This document shows positions 18,072 to 27,558 of a DNA stretch of 64,000 bases, in pieces. Every line of letters begins with the position of its first letter. Position 1 is the first letter of the stretch. Made by a program: the position numbers and the translations under genes. The DNA comes from Chryseobacterium oranimense (GTDB lineage: Bacteria > Bacteroidota > Bacteroidia > Flavobacteriales > Weeksellaceae). The notes under the pieces were generated by a model, which was not told where the DNA came from, searched no databases, and worked only from the letters and a program-made list of their open reading frames with translations. The stretch covers positions 434,001 through 498,000 of the forward strand of contig NZ_FQWT01000002.1 in NCBI RefSeq assembly GCF_900129755.1. Reading direction: 5' to 3'.

Positions 18072-19205
18072 ATGAAGGCATTAAAATATGTTATAGGCGG
18101 AGCTGCAGTAGGTGTTGCTGCAGTTTATCTTTTAGGATACGATTATCTATTCAGCGGAATTTCCAAAACCTATCTCAAGGGAAAGCTAAGCGCAAATATC
18201 GACGACGGGAATCTTTTTCCGGGAAACCTCATCGCTACTGAAGAACCGGTACTTTGGGCGGAAGACCCCGAATATAATCATAAGGAGTTGCCTGAACATA
18301 TGATTGAGAATTTAAAGCACTCCAAAACAGCAGCTTTTGTAGTGATAAAAAACGGAAAAATTCTTCATGAGCAGTATTGGGACGGTTATAACCAGCTTTC
18401 GAGCACCAATTCATTTTCTATGGCAAAAGCCGTCACTGTCATGCTATTGGGAAAAGCCATGGAAGAAGGTATTATCCGGAATATTGATGAAAAGCTTTCT
18501 GACTTTTATCCTGAATTTGAAGAGAAAGAATTTGGATGTGATGTCACTCTTAAAAATCTAGCCCAGATGGAAGCAGGACTTGACTGGGATGAAAATTACA
18601 ATAATCCTTTTCTGCCCAATGCAAAAGCCTACTATGGAAAAAATCTTGTAAAAGCGACATTTTCCAGAAGATTTAAAGAAGAGCCCGGTACCAGATTTGA
18701 ATACCAGAGCGGATCTACCCAGCTCCTGGGATTTGCCTTGAAAAAAGCCCTTAACCAAACGCTAGCGAGCTATTTATCTGAAAAATTCTGGATTCCGATG
18801 GGAATGGAACAGAATGCCACATGGAGCACAGACCATTACGGGATGGAAAAAACATATTGCTGCATCCATTCCAACGCAAGGGATTTTGCCAAGTTGGGGC
18901 AGCTATTTCTGGATAACGGAAAAGTAGGCGAAAAACAAATCTTCAATCCGGATTTTATTGAACAGATGAGAACGCCTACTCAAAAATCCAAAGAAATCTA
19001 CGGGATGGGCCTCTGGATCAATTATGACAACCCCATTAAACATTATTACTTTTTGGGATTACAGGGACAATATATCATCATGGTTCCGGAACATAATATG
19101 GTTATTGTAAGAACCGGCAGCTACAAAAATAACCCCAAAAACGACAGGGGAAGACCGGATCAGGTAAGATTTCTTGTTAACGAAACCGTACAATTATTTC
19201 AGTAA
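18072..19205 (+). CDS. Serine hydrolase (beta-lactamase/class C PBP-like)
   Basis: A 377-residue member of the serine beta-lactamase-like superfamily. The SxxK motif is FSMAKAV with S116 and K119. An N-terminal hydrophobic stretch (YVIGGAAVGVAAVYLLG) should anchor it in the membrane with the enzyme outside the cytoplasm. Other recognisable blocks are the LAQMEAGLDWDENY segment and FEYQSGSTQLLGFAL, where the tyrosine and serine could be the second motif. In Bacteroidota such proteins are esterases, D-amino peptidases or unknown; antibiotic resistance should not be assumed. Confidence 0.85.
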   Translation: MKALKYVIGGAAVGVAAVYLLGYDYLFSGISKTYLKGKLSANIDDGNLFPGNLIATEEPVLWAEDPEYNHKELPEHMIENLKHSKTAAFVVIKNGKILHEQYWDGYNQLSSTNSFSMAKAVTVMLLGKAMEEGIIRNIDEKLSDFYPEFEEKEFGCDVTLKNLAQMEAGLDWDENYNNPFLPNAKAYYGKNLVKATFSRRFKEEPGTRFEYQSGSTQLLGFALKKALNQTLASYLSEKFWIPMGMEQNATWSTDHYGMEKTYCCIHSNARDFAKLGQLFLDNGKVGEKQIFNPDFIEQMRTPTQKSKEIYGMGLWINYDNPIKHYYFLGLQGQYIIMVPEHNMVIVRTGSYKNNPKNDRGRPDQVRFLVNETVQLFQ

Positions 19206-19210
19206 AAACC

Positions 19211-19822
19211 ATGGAAAAATACAGCCCTAAAATAGATGCTTACATCGAGAAATCACAGGATTTCGCAAAACCTGTTTTGCAGTATATCCGGGAAACCGTT
19301 CATGAATTCTGTCCAGATGCAGAAGAAGCTATGAAATGGAGCTTTCCCAATTTTGTCTATAAAGGAAAAATTCTATGCGCAATGGCTTCCTTTAAACAGC
19401 ACTGTACTTTCGGGTTCTGGCTGGAAAAAGAAATGAAAACAATGAATGAGATCACCAGGGATATTGAAAAAAATTCCATGTTCAGCCTGGGAAAAATCAC
19501 AAAAATTAAAGATCTCCCCTCCAAAGCCTTGCTAAAAAAAGCAATTGCTGAAGCGATGGAGCTTACAGATATGGGAGTTACGGTAAAAAAGGCAGCCCCA
19601 TCTAAGGTGGAGACCGAAGTTCCTGATTACTTTCAGGAAGCCCTGAAAAAAAATAAAGATGCCTTAGCCGTTTTTGAAAAAGGCTCACCTTCTTTCAGAA
19701 AAGAATACATTAACTGGATCACGGAAGCCAAAACGGAAACGACCAGAAATAAAAGAATGGAACAATCTTTGGAATGGTTAGCCGAAGGAAAATCCAGAAA
19801 CTGGAAATACGAAAAAAAGTAA
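19211..19822 (+). CDS. DUF1801/YdeI-family protein
   Basis: A 203-residue soluble protein. The N-terminal half (YIRETVHEFCPDAEEAMKWSFPNF) is a DUF1801 domain, and the C-terminal half (PDYFQEALKKNKDALAVFEK...FRKEYINWITEAK...R) is the YdeI/OmpD-associated domain. Fusions of this kind are common in Bacteroidota and uncharacterised. It follows the serine hydrolase by 5 bp and precedes the TPR regulator by 12 bp, suggesting one operon. Confidence 0.85.
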   Translation: MEKYSPKIDAYIEKSQDFAKPVLQYIRETVHEFCPDAEEAMKWSFPNFVYKGKILCAMASFKQHCTFGFWLEKEMKTMNEITRDIEKNSMFSLGKITKIKDLPSKALLKKAIAEAMELTDMGVTVKKAAPSKVETEVPDYFQEALKKNKDALAVFEKGSPSFRKEYINWITEAKTETTRNKRMEQSLEWLAEGKSRNWKYEKK

Positions 19823-19834
19823 ACACAAACACAA

Positions 19835-21385
19835 ATGGAGAAAAAAATTATATTCTTTCTCTTCCTTATTCTTTCAGGCTCATTATTTTCTCAAAAATTT
19901 GATTTTGAGGACCAATACCAATATGCCCGGTCACTCACCTCCAAAAATCCGGACAGCTCTGAAATTGTCCTGAATGCTATTATAGACTCTGCGCAGAAGA
20001 AAAATGTCTCTAACTATATTGCAAAAGCTTACTATCTGAAATCCTACAACAGCTATTTAAGATCGGATGCAAAAGGGGCTCTTGATTTCGCAGAAAAGGC
20101 ATTAAAAATTTCTACTGAGAATAATTACGCTCCCGGAAAAGCACTCGCCTACAGAATGCTGGGAACACAGTATGCAAAGCTGGGACTGCTGAAAGAAGCT
20201 TCCCAAAGCCTGAATAAAGGCCTCTCTGAAATAAAAAATGAAAACACCGATGAAGGGCACGAACTGAAAGGAATGATCTATAATTCTTTTCTCATTCTTC
20301 TAAATCAGAATGAATATCAGAAGAAAGAATTTTACTCTAAAAATGCAGTCCGGGAATTTCAACAGATCAGAAATATTCCGAGAAGGAACGAACTTCTGGT
20401 TTCTGCTTACACCAATCTGGGGTACAATTTATCGGAAATCAAAAAATTTGATGAAGCCAAGTCTTTTTTTGTGAAGGCTTTTGCCCTGGTTGGGAACGAT
20501 AATTATTATCTTAAATCCAATATCCTTCATGATATCGGGTTTTCATTTGCCCAGCAGAATAAGCAGGACAGCGCTGTTTTGTATTATCAGAAAGCTTTAA
20601 AAATTGCCAGCCGGTATGGCTTTAACGAAAAGAAAATAGAAATTACAAAAAACCTGGAAGAGGCCTACACCAAACTGAATGACCTTCAGAATGTCCAGAA
20701 ATATAAATTGAAGAACCTTGAACTGAAAGACAGCGTTGCTTACAATCAGAAAATGGCTGTGAATGCAACCCTCAGCCATAAGGAAGAAAATTTCGACCGG
20801 CAGCTGGTTAAAAGCCACAGCCTCTCCAAAGGTCTGATTATCGCCTGCATCATTCTTATTATCGTTTTGGGAGCAGTTATTTTTAATATGTTCAGCCTTA
20901 GAAAAAAACACAAAAGATCTGTTGCACAAATTTATCAGCAGGGCATTACTCCTGTTGCTTATGAGGAAGACCTTCAGGAAACCGAAGATCATTCCGGAAA
21001 CAGTATTACAGCCGACATTAAAATTTCCCCCGAAACAGAAGAACATATTCTGGCAGGATTAAAAGCCTTTGAAGAGAACTCTGACTTCAACAAAAAAAAT
21101 ATTTCACGTTATAATTTATCTAATGCACTGAACGTGAACACAAAGTATTTATCTGCAGTTATTAAAAAACATAAAAATTTCAATTTCAACCAATACATCA
21201 ATCACCTGAGGATCAATTATGTAATTGAACAATTAAAGAACGAGCCTCAGTTCCGCAAATATAAGATCAACCACCTCGCTGAGATTACCGGATATTCTTC
21301 CCACAGCGCTTTCTCACTTGAATTCAAAAAAATTACCGGGATGCATCCTTCCGCCTTTATCAAAGCTCTTGAAGGAATTTCCTGA
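19835..21385 (+). CDS. TPR and AraC-type HTH membrane regulator
   Basis: A 516-residue one-component regulator typical of Chryseobacterium. A signal peptide or anchor (KKIIFFLFLILSGSLFSQ) is followed by TPR-like helical repeats to about residue 310, a membrane segment (GLIIACIILIIVLGAVIFNM, about 331-350) and a C-terminal AraC HTH in the cytoplasm ending YSSHSAFSLEFKKITGMHP. Periplasmic TPRs presumably sense a peptide or protein and transmit the signal to the DNA-binding part. Its stop codon is directly adjacent to the stop of the convergent gene. Confidence 0.88.
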   Translation: MEKKIIFFLFLILSGSLFSQKFDFEDQYQYARSLTSKNPDSSEIVLNAIIDSAQKKNVSNYIAKAYYLKSYNSYLRSDAKGALDFAEKALKISTENNYAPGKALAYRMLGTQYAKLGLLKEASQSLNKGLSEIKNENTDEGHELKGMIYNSFLILLNQNEYQKKEFYSKNAVREFQQIRNIPRRNELLVSAYTNLGYNLSEIKKFDEAKSFFVKAFALVGNDNYYLKSNILHDIGFSFAQQNKQDSAVLYYQKALKIASRYGFNEKKIEITKNLEEAYTKLNDLQNVQKYKLKNLELKDSVAYNQKMAVNATLSHKEENFDRQLVKSHSLSKGLIIACIILIIVLGAVIFNMFSLRKKHKRSVAQIYQQGITPVAYEEDLQETEDHSGNSITADIKISPETEEHILAGLKAFEENSDFNKKNISRYNLSNALNVNTKYLSAVIKKHKNFNFNQYINHLRINYVIEQLKNEPQFRKYKINHLAEITGYSSHSAFSLEFKKITGMHPSAFIKALEGIS

Positions 21386-22297
21386 TTACTGTTCCGCTAT
21401 GGTCAGGTTATTATATCCTCCTGTATTATTCAGTGAAAAACCTGCTGTAGCTGATCCGTTCAGATTAAACCAGATATAAGGCATCAGACGTTGTCCCGTG
21501 GTCATATAAAATGAAGCCGTACAGTTGCTCCCTGCATCAATATTCCCGTTGCTGTTTGAAGACATGGTATTGACACATTTTATGGTGTTTACAATATTTG
21601 TGGAAAGCAGCCCCGTTGTATTATCGTATAGCTGCCAGATGGCTTCTATCTGGATCGGGTTCAAAGGGTCTGTTGTATAATTAATTGCCAGCGGAGCCAG
21701 GTCTGTAGTAAAAGTAGCTACATAAACTCCATTCCGTGGAGCTGTGAAAACTCCCGTTGAAGCGTTGAAGCTGGTTCCGGAATTACTCTCGAAAGCTTTC
21801 GTCCAGCCTACCAGGTAATTACTTGCCCGGTTCTGTAGTCCTGTGGTGGTAGCTGCAGCAGGGGTAACCAGTTTTACCGTATTGTCTGTTTTGGCCGCAA
21901 TAACGATCACCTTACTGACGGCCGGCTGTGCAGTAAGCAGAGGAAGCCACTGATTTCCATTGGAATATTCCATTCCGGAATTGTACCGCACCGCTCCCTC
22001 ATCTGCTGCCGCTGCTGTAAGTGCAGAGGTTCCAAAGCCAATTGCCCCGTTTCCTGAATTCCTGGCATCCACTTTCACTGCGGGATTGTGTGTTCCTGCT
22101 CCTATTCTTCCTTCACTGGTAATTAAAACATCATTACTTTGCTGAGCGGGGGTAAATGAAGTTCCTGACACAGGATTATCTTTCTGCCCATCAGTATGGA
22201 GAATACCTCTTGGATTTTGGGTATCGATTCCGACCTGTGAAAAGGTAAAATTAAAGCTCAGTACTAAAATTATTAATAAATATCTTTTTTTCATCAT
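21386..22297 (-). CDS. Secreted C1q-like/fibre-like protein, paralogue 1
   Basis: A 303-residue secreted protein with signal peptide MMKKRYLLIILVLSFNFTFS. The N-terminal part (VGIDTQNPRGILHTDG...GRIGAGTHNPAVKVDARN) is the repeat-like stalk seen in many Bacteroidota fibre and adhesin proteins. The C-terminal part contains GVFTAPRNGVYVATF, the strand signature of a C1q/TNF-like jelly roll. Three such genes lie in tandem. They are probably surface or secreted trimers; the partner is unknown. Confidence 0.75.
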   Translation of the reverse strand: MMKKRYLLIILVLSFNFTFSQVGIDTQNPRGILHTDGQKDNPVSGTSFTPAQQSNDVLITSEGRIGAGTHNPAVKVDARNSGNGAIGFGTSALTAAAADEGAVRYNSGMEYSNGNQWLPLLTAQPAVSKVIVIAAKTDNTVKLVTPAAATTTGLQNRASNYLVGWTKAFESNSGTSFNASTGVFTAPRNGVYVATFTTDLAPLAINYTTDPLNPIQIEAIWQLYDNTTGLLSTNIVNTIKCVNTMSSNSNGNIDAGSNCTASFYMTTGQRLMPYIWFNLNGSATAGFSLNNTGGYNNLTIAEQ

Positions 22298-22305
22298 TCC
22301 TGTTT

Positions 22306-23118
22306 TTATAATCCGAAAATACTTAGAGAAGTCAGTGAACCATCGGTATCCAGGGTTTTTGCAGTTCCTAAAGCCTGGTTCAGACTTACCGTGATATTAT
22401 CCCCCTGATTAAGGTTGAAGATTCCTGAACAGCCTCCTGCCACGCGGTTGGACAGTGAATTTGTTCCCGGATAGCTTCCCACACATTTAAAGACCTTATT
22501 CGTTGCTGAAGAGGCCGAATTAGTCTGAATCAAAGTTTCATAGCGTGAATCATTGGCAATAGTTCCTGAAGCCAGTGAAAATGTGAAAGCAACAATATAT
22601 ATCCCTGTTTTGGAGGCAACAAAAACTCCTGTTCCGGCATTAAAATTTCCGTTAACATCTGTTTTTTTCGTCCAGTTTGTAAGAGCCGTCTGGGTTCCAC
22701 TTGTAAAACTCTGTGCCGAAGAATTTTCTGCATCCACAAAATCATTCGGTGCTTTATGGGCCAATGTAATCCATGAAGATCCATCGGAATAGCTCAGGTC
22801 CTGAGTTCCCGAATTGTACCTCATCGCCCCTGCTTTTGCTGCAGAAGCCGTTTGTGAGGTTCCGCCAATACCTAAAGCATTCAGATGCTCATTGGAGCGT
22901 AGATCCAGTCTTGTTTTGGGTGATTTTGTTCCGGCTCCCATATTTCCCGAAGAGGTAATCACTACATCATCATAGTAGCTCGCCGGTGTTGCCGAAACAG
23001 TATTTTTCTGCCCGTCCACATGAAGAACTGCCTCAGGAGCAGACATATTGATTCCTATTTGTGCCTTAATAAACAGACTTCCGCCCAACATCAAAGCAAT
23101 TGCCAATCTTTTTTTCAT
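22306..23118 (-). CDS. Secreted C1q-like/fibre-like protein, paralogue 2
   Basis: A 270-residue protein with signal peptide MKKRLAIALMLGGSLFIKAQ. It shares the stalk pattern (IGINMSAPEAVLHVDGQKN, GNMGAGTKSPKTRLDLR) and the C1q-like segment GVFVASKTGIYIVAFTFSL with its neighbours. It is 8 bp from paralogue 1 and 10 bp from paralogue 3, so the three form an operon transcribed from the 24-kb side. Confidence 0.75.
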   Translation of the reverse strand: MKKRLAIALMLGGSLFIKAQIGINMSAPEAVLHVDGQKNTVSATPASYYDDVVITSSGNMGAGTKSPKTRLDLRSNEHLNALGIGGTSQTASAAKAGAMRYNSGTQDLSYSDGSSWITLAHKAPNDFVDAENSSAQSFTSGTQTALTNWTKKTDVNGNFNAGTGVFVASKTGIYIVAFTFSLASGTIANDSRYETLIQTNSASSATNKVFKCVGSYPGTNSLSNRVAGGCSGIFNLNQGDNITVSLNQALGTAKTLDTDGSLTSLSIFGL

Positions 23119-23128
23119 ATCAAGTGTG

Positions 23129-23989
23129 TTATTGTTCTACTATGGAAAGATTTACAAAGCCATACTCATTACTGGCCGGGGTAGTATCGGTCCGCAGACT
23201 TAAACTTCCGTTGTATACCGACTGGTAAAGGTGCGGCTGGAAAGTATCTCCTTTATTAAGCTGAACTCCGGCAACGCATGAGCCGGCAACCTGGGCCTGC
23301 TTTGAGGTGTTCGAAAAAGATTTTACGCATTTTTTAACGACAGTGCTTCCGTTCACAACGTACCTGGCTTCGGAAAAATAGCCTGAAACAATAGGAATTC
23401 TTACAAAATCATAGGTAAAGGAGATTAAATAGACGCCGGTTCTGGGCGCTGTGAAGATTCCCGTTGCCGGTGTAAAATTGGAAGTAGGATCAGAGACTTC
23501 TGTCCATCCGGAGATTCCGGTAGAGGTTTGATACGGAACTTTAACAGCGAAATTGGCAGCCTGAAGATTAGCTACTACAACAGCTTTGGTAGGTGAAGAA
23601 ATCAGATCCTGCCATACAACCCCATCCGAATACTGCATTTTACCACCATTCAGCGGATTGTACCTCATCGCTCCGGATCCTGCCACAGGTGCTGCCTGGG
23701 TGGTTTCTCCTATTCCTATAGAATTATCTGAGTTATTGGCAGACCGGACGTCTATTTTTACAGCAGGCGTAAGAGTTCCAACTCCTATTTCACCATTAGA
23801 CGTGAATACAACATCATTAGCAGCCTGAGCAGCTGTTGGCGCTCCCGAAACAGGATTATCTTTGCCTCCATCAGCGTGCAGGAGGGCTTGAGGATTTGAT
23901 GTATTAATGCCAACTTGCGCATTAACGATGTTCACCAAAAAACATCCTCCAGCCACTACACCTTTCATCAATGTGTTTATTTTTTTCAT
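23129..23989 (-). CDS. Secreted C1q-like/fibre-like protein, paralogue 3
   Basis: A 286-residue protein; the start at 23989 is chosen because it yields the signal peptide MKKINTLMKGVVAGGCFLVN, whereas the upstream extension (to 24061) has no export signal at its end. It has the stalk repeat VGINTSNPQALLHADGG and the C1q-like strand GIFTAPRTGVYLISFTYDF. It is the first gene of the three-gene unit. Confidence 0.75.
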   Translation of the reverse strand: MKKINTLMKGVVAGGCFLVNIVNAQVGINTSNPQALLHADGGKDNPVSGAPTAAQAANDVVFTSNGEIGVGTLTPAVKIDVRSANNSDNSIGIGETTQAAPVAGSGAMRYNPLNGGKMQYSDGVVWQDLISSPTKAVVVANLQAANFAVKVPYQTSTGISGWTEVSDPTSNFTPATGIFTAPRTGVYLISFTYDFVRIPIVSGYFSEARYVVNGSTVVKKCVKSFSNTSKQAQVAGSCVAGVQLNKGDTFQPHLYQSVYNGSLSLRTDTTPASNEYGFVNLSIVEQ

Positions 23990-24216
23990 GTAGTTTGTGG
24001 TTTTTAGAATGTAAAATTCTTCAGCAAAGATAAATTGAAGCAGATCATCCGTACAATACACAAAAAGGCAAACAAAACGTAATTAGCTGGAAACGTATTA
24101 TTTACAACAATAAAAACAATATCAAAATTCGGAATTTTAATAATTTACCACCACAAGTTTCAATAAAACATGCATTTTTTTAATTAAAAAACACATTAAT
24201 CAGAAAATTTTAAACA

Positions 24217-25488
24217 CTAATGAAATCTGAAATTAGCTTCGGGAAGGGTATTGTTTTTTAAGAAAGCTTCGTATTCCGGGGAAAGCTGGGCCCGCCCGAA
24301 TGTGTTTTCCCCGCTCATACTTCCAAGGCGTACTTTATCTTTCCCAAATTTTTTGTTCATGGCATCCATGGCTTTCATAACCGGAAGATGATGATTTTGA
24401 GAATCTTCCTCAAAAAGACTGATGAGCCTTTCGTTTTCGGGAACGAAATCATTAACAATGACTCCAGCTTTTTTATAGTGGAAACCATCTTTGTAAATGG
24501 TTTCAAAAAGTTCATTTACTACCCTGCCTATCAAAATAGAGGAATTGGTAGGGTTGGAAAGGATCCTTGTGACTGCATTTCTATATTCAGGCAGATCTTT
24601 CCTGAAACGGTTGGTCTGAATGAAAACGGTGACCATCCTGCAGCATGTATTCTGCTTGCGGAGCCTTTCGGAGCAGTACATTCCAAAGGTTTCCACCCGT
24701 TCCCTTACCTCTTCTTTCCGGGTAAGCATTTCCATAAAGCTTCTGGTTACGGCAATAGATTTTTTGGGCGATGGCGAGTCTAATTCCAGCTGGCGGATTC
24801 CTTTCAGCTCATTGATCATTCTCACCCCGTGAATTCCCATTATTTTCCGGACCCACATTTCCGGCTTCTGAAGAAGGTCCCAGGCTTTATAGACTCCGCT
24901 GTCGTGCATTTTAGAAGCAAGCTTCCGTCCTATTCCCCAGACGTCGCCTATATTGAGCCATTTTAAGGCTTTTTCAATTTTTTCAGGGGTATTGAGGATA
25001 TAAACTCCGCCAAACTGGTCAGGAAATTCTTTTACAATCCTGTTGGCCACTTTACAAAGCGTTTTGGTAGGGGCAATTCCTATACTTACGGGAATATTTT
25101 CCTGATTTTTGATGTCATCCTTAATTTTAAGACAGTAATCATGAATGTCTACATACTTGAAGCCTGAAAGGTCCAGAAACAGCTCATCTATGCTATATAC
25201 CTCATAATCCACCACATATGATCTTGAAATATCAATCACACGCTGGCTTTTGTAATTGTAGAGTTCAAATTTTGCAGAGAAACTTTTTACGTCATGCTGC
25301 TTGAAAAGTTCTTTATATTTGAAGGCAGGAGCTGCCATAGGAATGCCGAGATCTTTAGCTTCTTTACTTCTGGACACCACACATCCGTCGTTATTGGAAA
25401 GTACTACAACAGGTTTCCCCTCAAGAGACGGATCCAGAGTTCTCTCGCAGGAAACAAAAAAGTTATTGCAGTCTACTAAAGCATACAT
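24217..25488 (-). CDS. umuC: Y-family DNA polymerase, UmuC type
   Basis: A 423-residue error-prone translesion polymerase. Visible motifs are the N-terminal MYALVDCNNFFVSCERTLDP, the nucleotide-selectivity region VVVLSNNDGCVVSRS, the catalytic acidic motif YSIDELFLDLSG and a helix-hairpin-helix WGIGRKL. The C-terminal little-finger and DUF4113-like end (SPEYEAFLKNNTLPEANFRFH) are complete. The promoter box reads TAGTTTTG on the minus strand (25513-25520). An adjacent umuD partner is normal for this family but is missing here. Confidence 0.93.
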   Translation of the reverse strand: MYALVDCNNFFVSCERTLDPSLEGKPVVVLSNNDGCVVSRSKEAKDLGIPMAAPAFKYKELFKQHDVKSFSAKFELYNYKSQRVIDISRSYVVDYEVYSIDELFLDLSGFKYVDIHDYCLKIKDDIKNQENIPVSIGIAPTKTLCKVANRIVKEFPDQFGGVYILNTPEKIEKALKWLNIGDVWGIGRKLASKMHDSGVYKAWDLLQKPEMWVRKIMGIHGVRMINELKGIRQLELDSPSPKKSIAVTRSFMEMLTRKEEVRERVETFGMYCSERLRKQNTCCRMVTVFIQTNRFRKDLPEYRNAVTRILSNPTNSSILIGRVVNELFETIYKDGFHYKKAGVIVNDFVPENERLISLFEEDSQNHHLPVMKAMDAMNKKFGKDKVRLGSMSGENTFGRAQLSPEYEAFLKNNTLPEANFRFH

Positions 25489-25512
25489 GACAAAAAGATG
25501 ATAATTTTAATA

Positions 25513-25520
25513 CAAAACTA
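25513..25520 (-). promoter_or_regulatory. -7 promoter box of umuC
   Basis: CAAAACTA on the plus strand, i.e. TAGTTTTG on the minus strand, 24 nt before the ATG. Confidence 0.6.
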
Positions 25521-25603
25521 TCAATTTTAAAGATAATTATCCGGTTTTATTTAAAAATTAACATCACATTTAACATACTGAATATGATAGAGTTAATTTA
25601 TTT

Positions 25604-25643
25604 AAAACACGTCACGTTTTGTCGTATTAGCGCTGTAATTTGC
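25604..25643 (+). promoter_or_regulatory. Island dyad site A with imperfect -7 box (orphan)
   Basis: ACGTCACGTTTTGTCGT at 25609-25625, preceded by AAAC. The TA of TAATTTGC starts at 25636, 27 nt from the A of ACG as in the other five sites, but the box is one base short of TAnnTTTG. It points rightwards into the 3' end of the antiporter gene (antisense), with no open gene downstream on the plus strand. Confidence 0.65.
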
Positions 25644-25663
25644 CTGCCCTGAATTTCTCTTTT

Positions 25664-27247
25664 CTAAATCATTTTCAACCGTTCTTCCTCCAGATCAATC
25701 TGGTACAAGTGCTGGCGAATCACCTCCTCATTAATGGATACGTCTTTATTAAGTTCTGAAAGATACTGCCTCTGGCTTTCGAGCATTTCAACAAAAATAG
25801 CCTTGTTTTTTTCATTCATCCAGCCTTCGTCATTGGCTTTGTTTTTTTCTTCCCAATGAATCAGCATCCTTTCTATTCCTGCATGTCCCTGCAGCTCGTT
25901 TTCGTGTTTTGTTTTCAGGAAATGGTAAATATGCTGTCTCAGCTCGCGTTTTATTTTCTGCCTTGTTTTTTCTTCCTCTTCTTCGTTCATAAAATCCCGG
26001 AAAGCATTGACTTTATTGATGAAATAGGGCAACGTAAGCCCCTGGACCAATAAAGTAAGCAGGATTACAACAAATGTGATGAATAATATAAGGTTCCTGT
26101 TAGGAAAAGGAATTCCGTTGTCAAGGGTTACGGGAATTGCTAAGGCAGCAGCCAGCGATACCACGCCGCGCATTCCCGTCCATCCAAGGAAAAGAGGCAT
26201 CAGGAGAGTCCTTCTTCTGGTAGATGCCCGTGGAGCAACACTTGGCCGGAAGATCATTGTAGCCAGCATAGCAGCATAAGAACTGATTATTCTGGCTAAA
26301 ATAAGAACAAACGTTACCAGCAATCCATATTGAATAGCGGTCCCCAAAGGAATTCCTTCAGCGCGCAATCCTCCTACAATTTCAGGAAGCTCAAGACCGA
26401 TGAGCAAGAAAACGATACCATTTAATATGAATACAACGCTTTCCCATACGCTATAACCTTTTATTCTGCTTGCACTATTCAAAAATACCAAACGTCTTGT
26501 AGACATATACAGACCTCCCGCCACTACGGCAAGCACACCCGAGCTGTGAAGCTGCTCTGCAATCCAGTACATAAGATAAGGTTCTATAAAGGTCAATGCA
26601 ATGTCTGAGGACGCATCTGTAGGCAGCCGTTTGTGTACCTGTACAAAGATCCATCCCAGCAGCAGACCTAATCCGGCACCTCCAATGACCATCCATAAAA
26701 AGCTAAGGGAAGCTTCCTGCCATACAAACTGTCCGGTACCCACAGCGATGAGCGCAAAACGAAAAATAATAAGAGAAGAAGCGTCATTCAGCAAGCTTTC
26801 CCCTTCTAAAATTGCTGACGTGGTTTTAGGAATTTTTACAAATTTCATAATGGCTCCGGTACTTACAGCATCCGGTGGGGAAACAATTCCTCCGAGCAAA
26901 AATCCAAGTGCAATTGTAAATCCGGGAATGAAGTAATTGGCCGCTACAGCCACGGAAAGAGCTGTAAAAAATACAACCAGAAATGCAAAACTACCGATAA
27001 TCCGCCACCATCTTTTCATTTCTTTAAAGGAAATTGCCCAGGAGGCTTCAAAGAGTAAAGGTGGCAAAAATATAAAGAAAATAAGGTCAGGATCTACTTT
27101 TACAACCGGAAGGCCGGGAACAAGGCTTACCAAAAGCCCGAATACAACCAGGAGAATGGGATAGGCAATCTTCAGTTTGGTTGCCCACATATTGAGCAGG
27201 ACAATAGCGGCAATCATTGCCAGAAAAAAGGGTAATAAAGTATGCAT
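25664..27247 (-). CDS. Na+/H+ antiporter, CPA1 (NhaP/NHE-like)
   Basis: A 527-residue inner-membrane antiporter with about 12 hydrophobic helices between residues 3 and 415 and a hydrophilic, charged C-terminal tail (about 420-527). The core helix carries EGESLLNDASSLIIF with the ND pair required for cation exchange in CPA1 transporters, and the preceding SPPDAVSTGAIMK fits. It is monocistronic with a promoter box TATATTTG on the minus strand (27299-27306). The dyad site A promoter runs antisense to its 3' end. Confidence 0.93.
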   Translation of the reverse strand: MHTLLPFFLAMIAAIVLLNMWATKLKIAYPILLVVFGLLVSLVPGLPVVKVDPDLIFFIFLPPLLFEASWAISFKEMKRWWRIIGSFAFLVVFFTALSVAVAANYFIPGFTIALGFLLGGIVSPPDAVSTGAIMKFVKIPKTTSAILEGESLLNDASSLIIFRFALIAVGTGQFVWQEASLSFLWMVIGGAGLGLLLGWIFVQVHKRLPTDASSDIALTFIEPYLMYWIAEQLHSSGVLAVVAGGLYMSTRRLVFLNSASRIKGYSVWESVVFILNGIVFLLIGLELPEIVGGLRAEGIPLGTAIQYGLLVTFVLILARIISSYAAMLATMIFRPSVAPRASTRRRTLLMPLFLGWTGMRGVVSLAAALAIPVTLDNGIPFPNRNLILFITFVVILLTLLVQGLTLPYFINKVNAFRDFMNEEEEEKTRQKIKRELRQHIYHFLKTKHENELQGHAGIERMLIHWEEKNKANDEGWMNEKNKAIFVEMLESQRQYLSELNKDVSINEEVIRQHLYQIDLEEERLKMI

Positions 27248-27298
27248 GAAATATTGTGTTTTTTATGGCAGCTCATTAATTTTATGAGTTGCTTTATA

Positions 27299-27306
27299 CA
27301 AATATA
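27299..27306 (-). promoter_or_regulatory. -7 promoter box of the antiporter gene
   Basis: CAAATATA on the plus strand is TATATTTG on the minus strand. The gap 27248-27558 also holds dyad site B; I see nothing else in it. Confidence 0.6.
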
Positions 27307-27496
27307 CAGTCAATCTGCTTTTATTTTATTAATTTTTTATGATCGTATTTGAACTTAACTTTACCGGGATATAAAAAACATTGTGACTATTAATTTTATG
27401 TCTACAATTTTTTGAAACAGCACTCATTATCAAGAGGTAATACGGCACAAAAATTTCTATCTTTAAAATATATTTTTTTATTGCATATTTTTTAAT

Positions 27497-27535
27497 AAAC
27501 ACGTCAAGTTCCGTCGTCCTTAACCTATACTTTTG
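27497..27535 (+). promoter_or_regulatory. Island dyad site B and promoter of the M15 peptidase
   Basis: AAAC then ACGTCAAGTTCCGTCGT (27501-27517); -7 box TACTTTTG at 27528-27535, TA 27 nt after the A of ACG. The ATG follows at 27559, giving a short leader. Confidence 0.85.
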
Positions 27536-27558
27536 CTTCATAATAAAAATAATGAATC

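Noticed and set aside
25489..25640. Dyad site A as an operator of umuC
   Set aside because: The spacing to the -7 box is only kept on the plus strand, which runs away from umuC, and umuC has its own box at 25513-25520.
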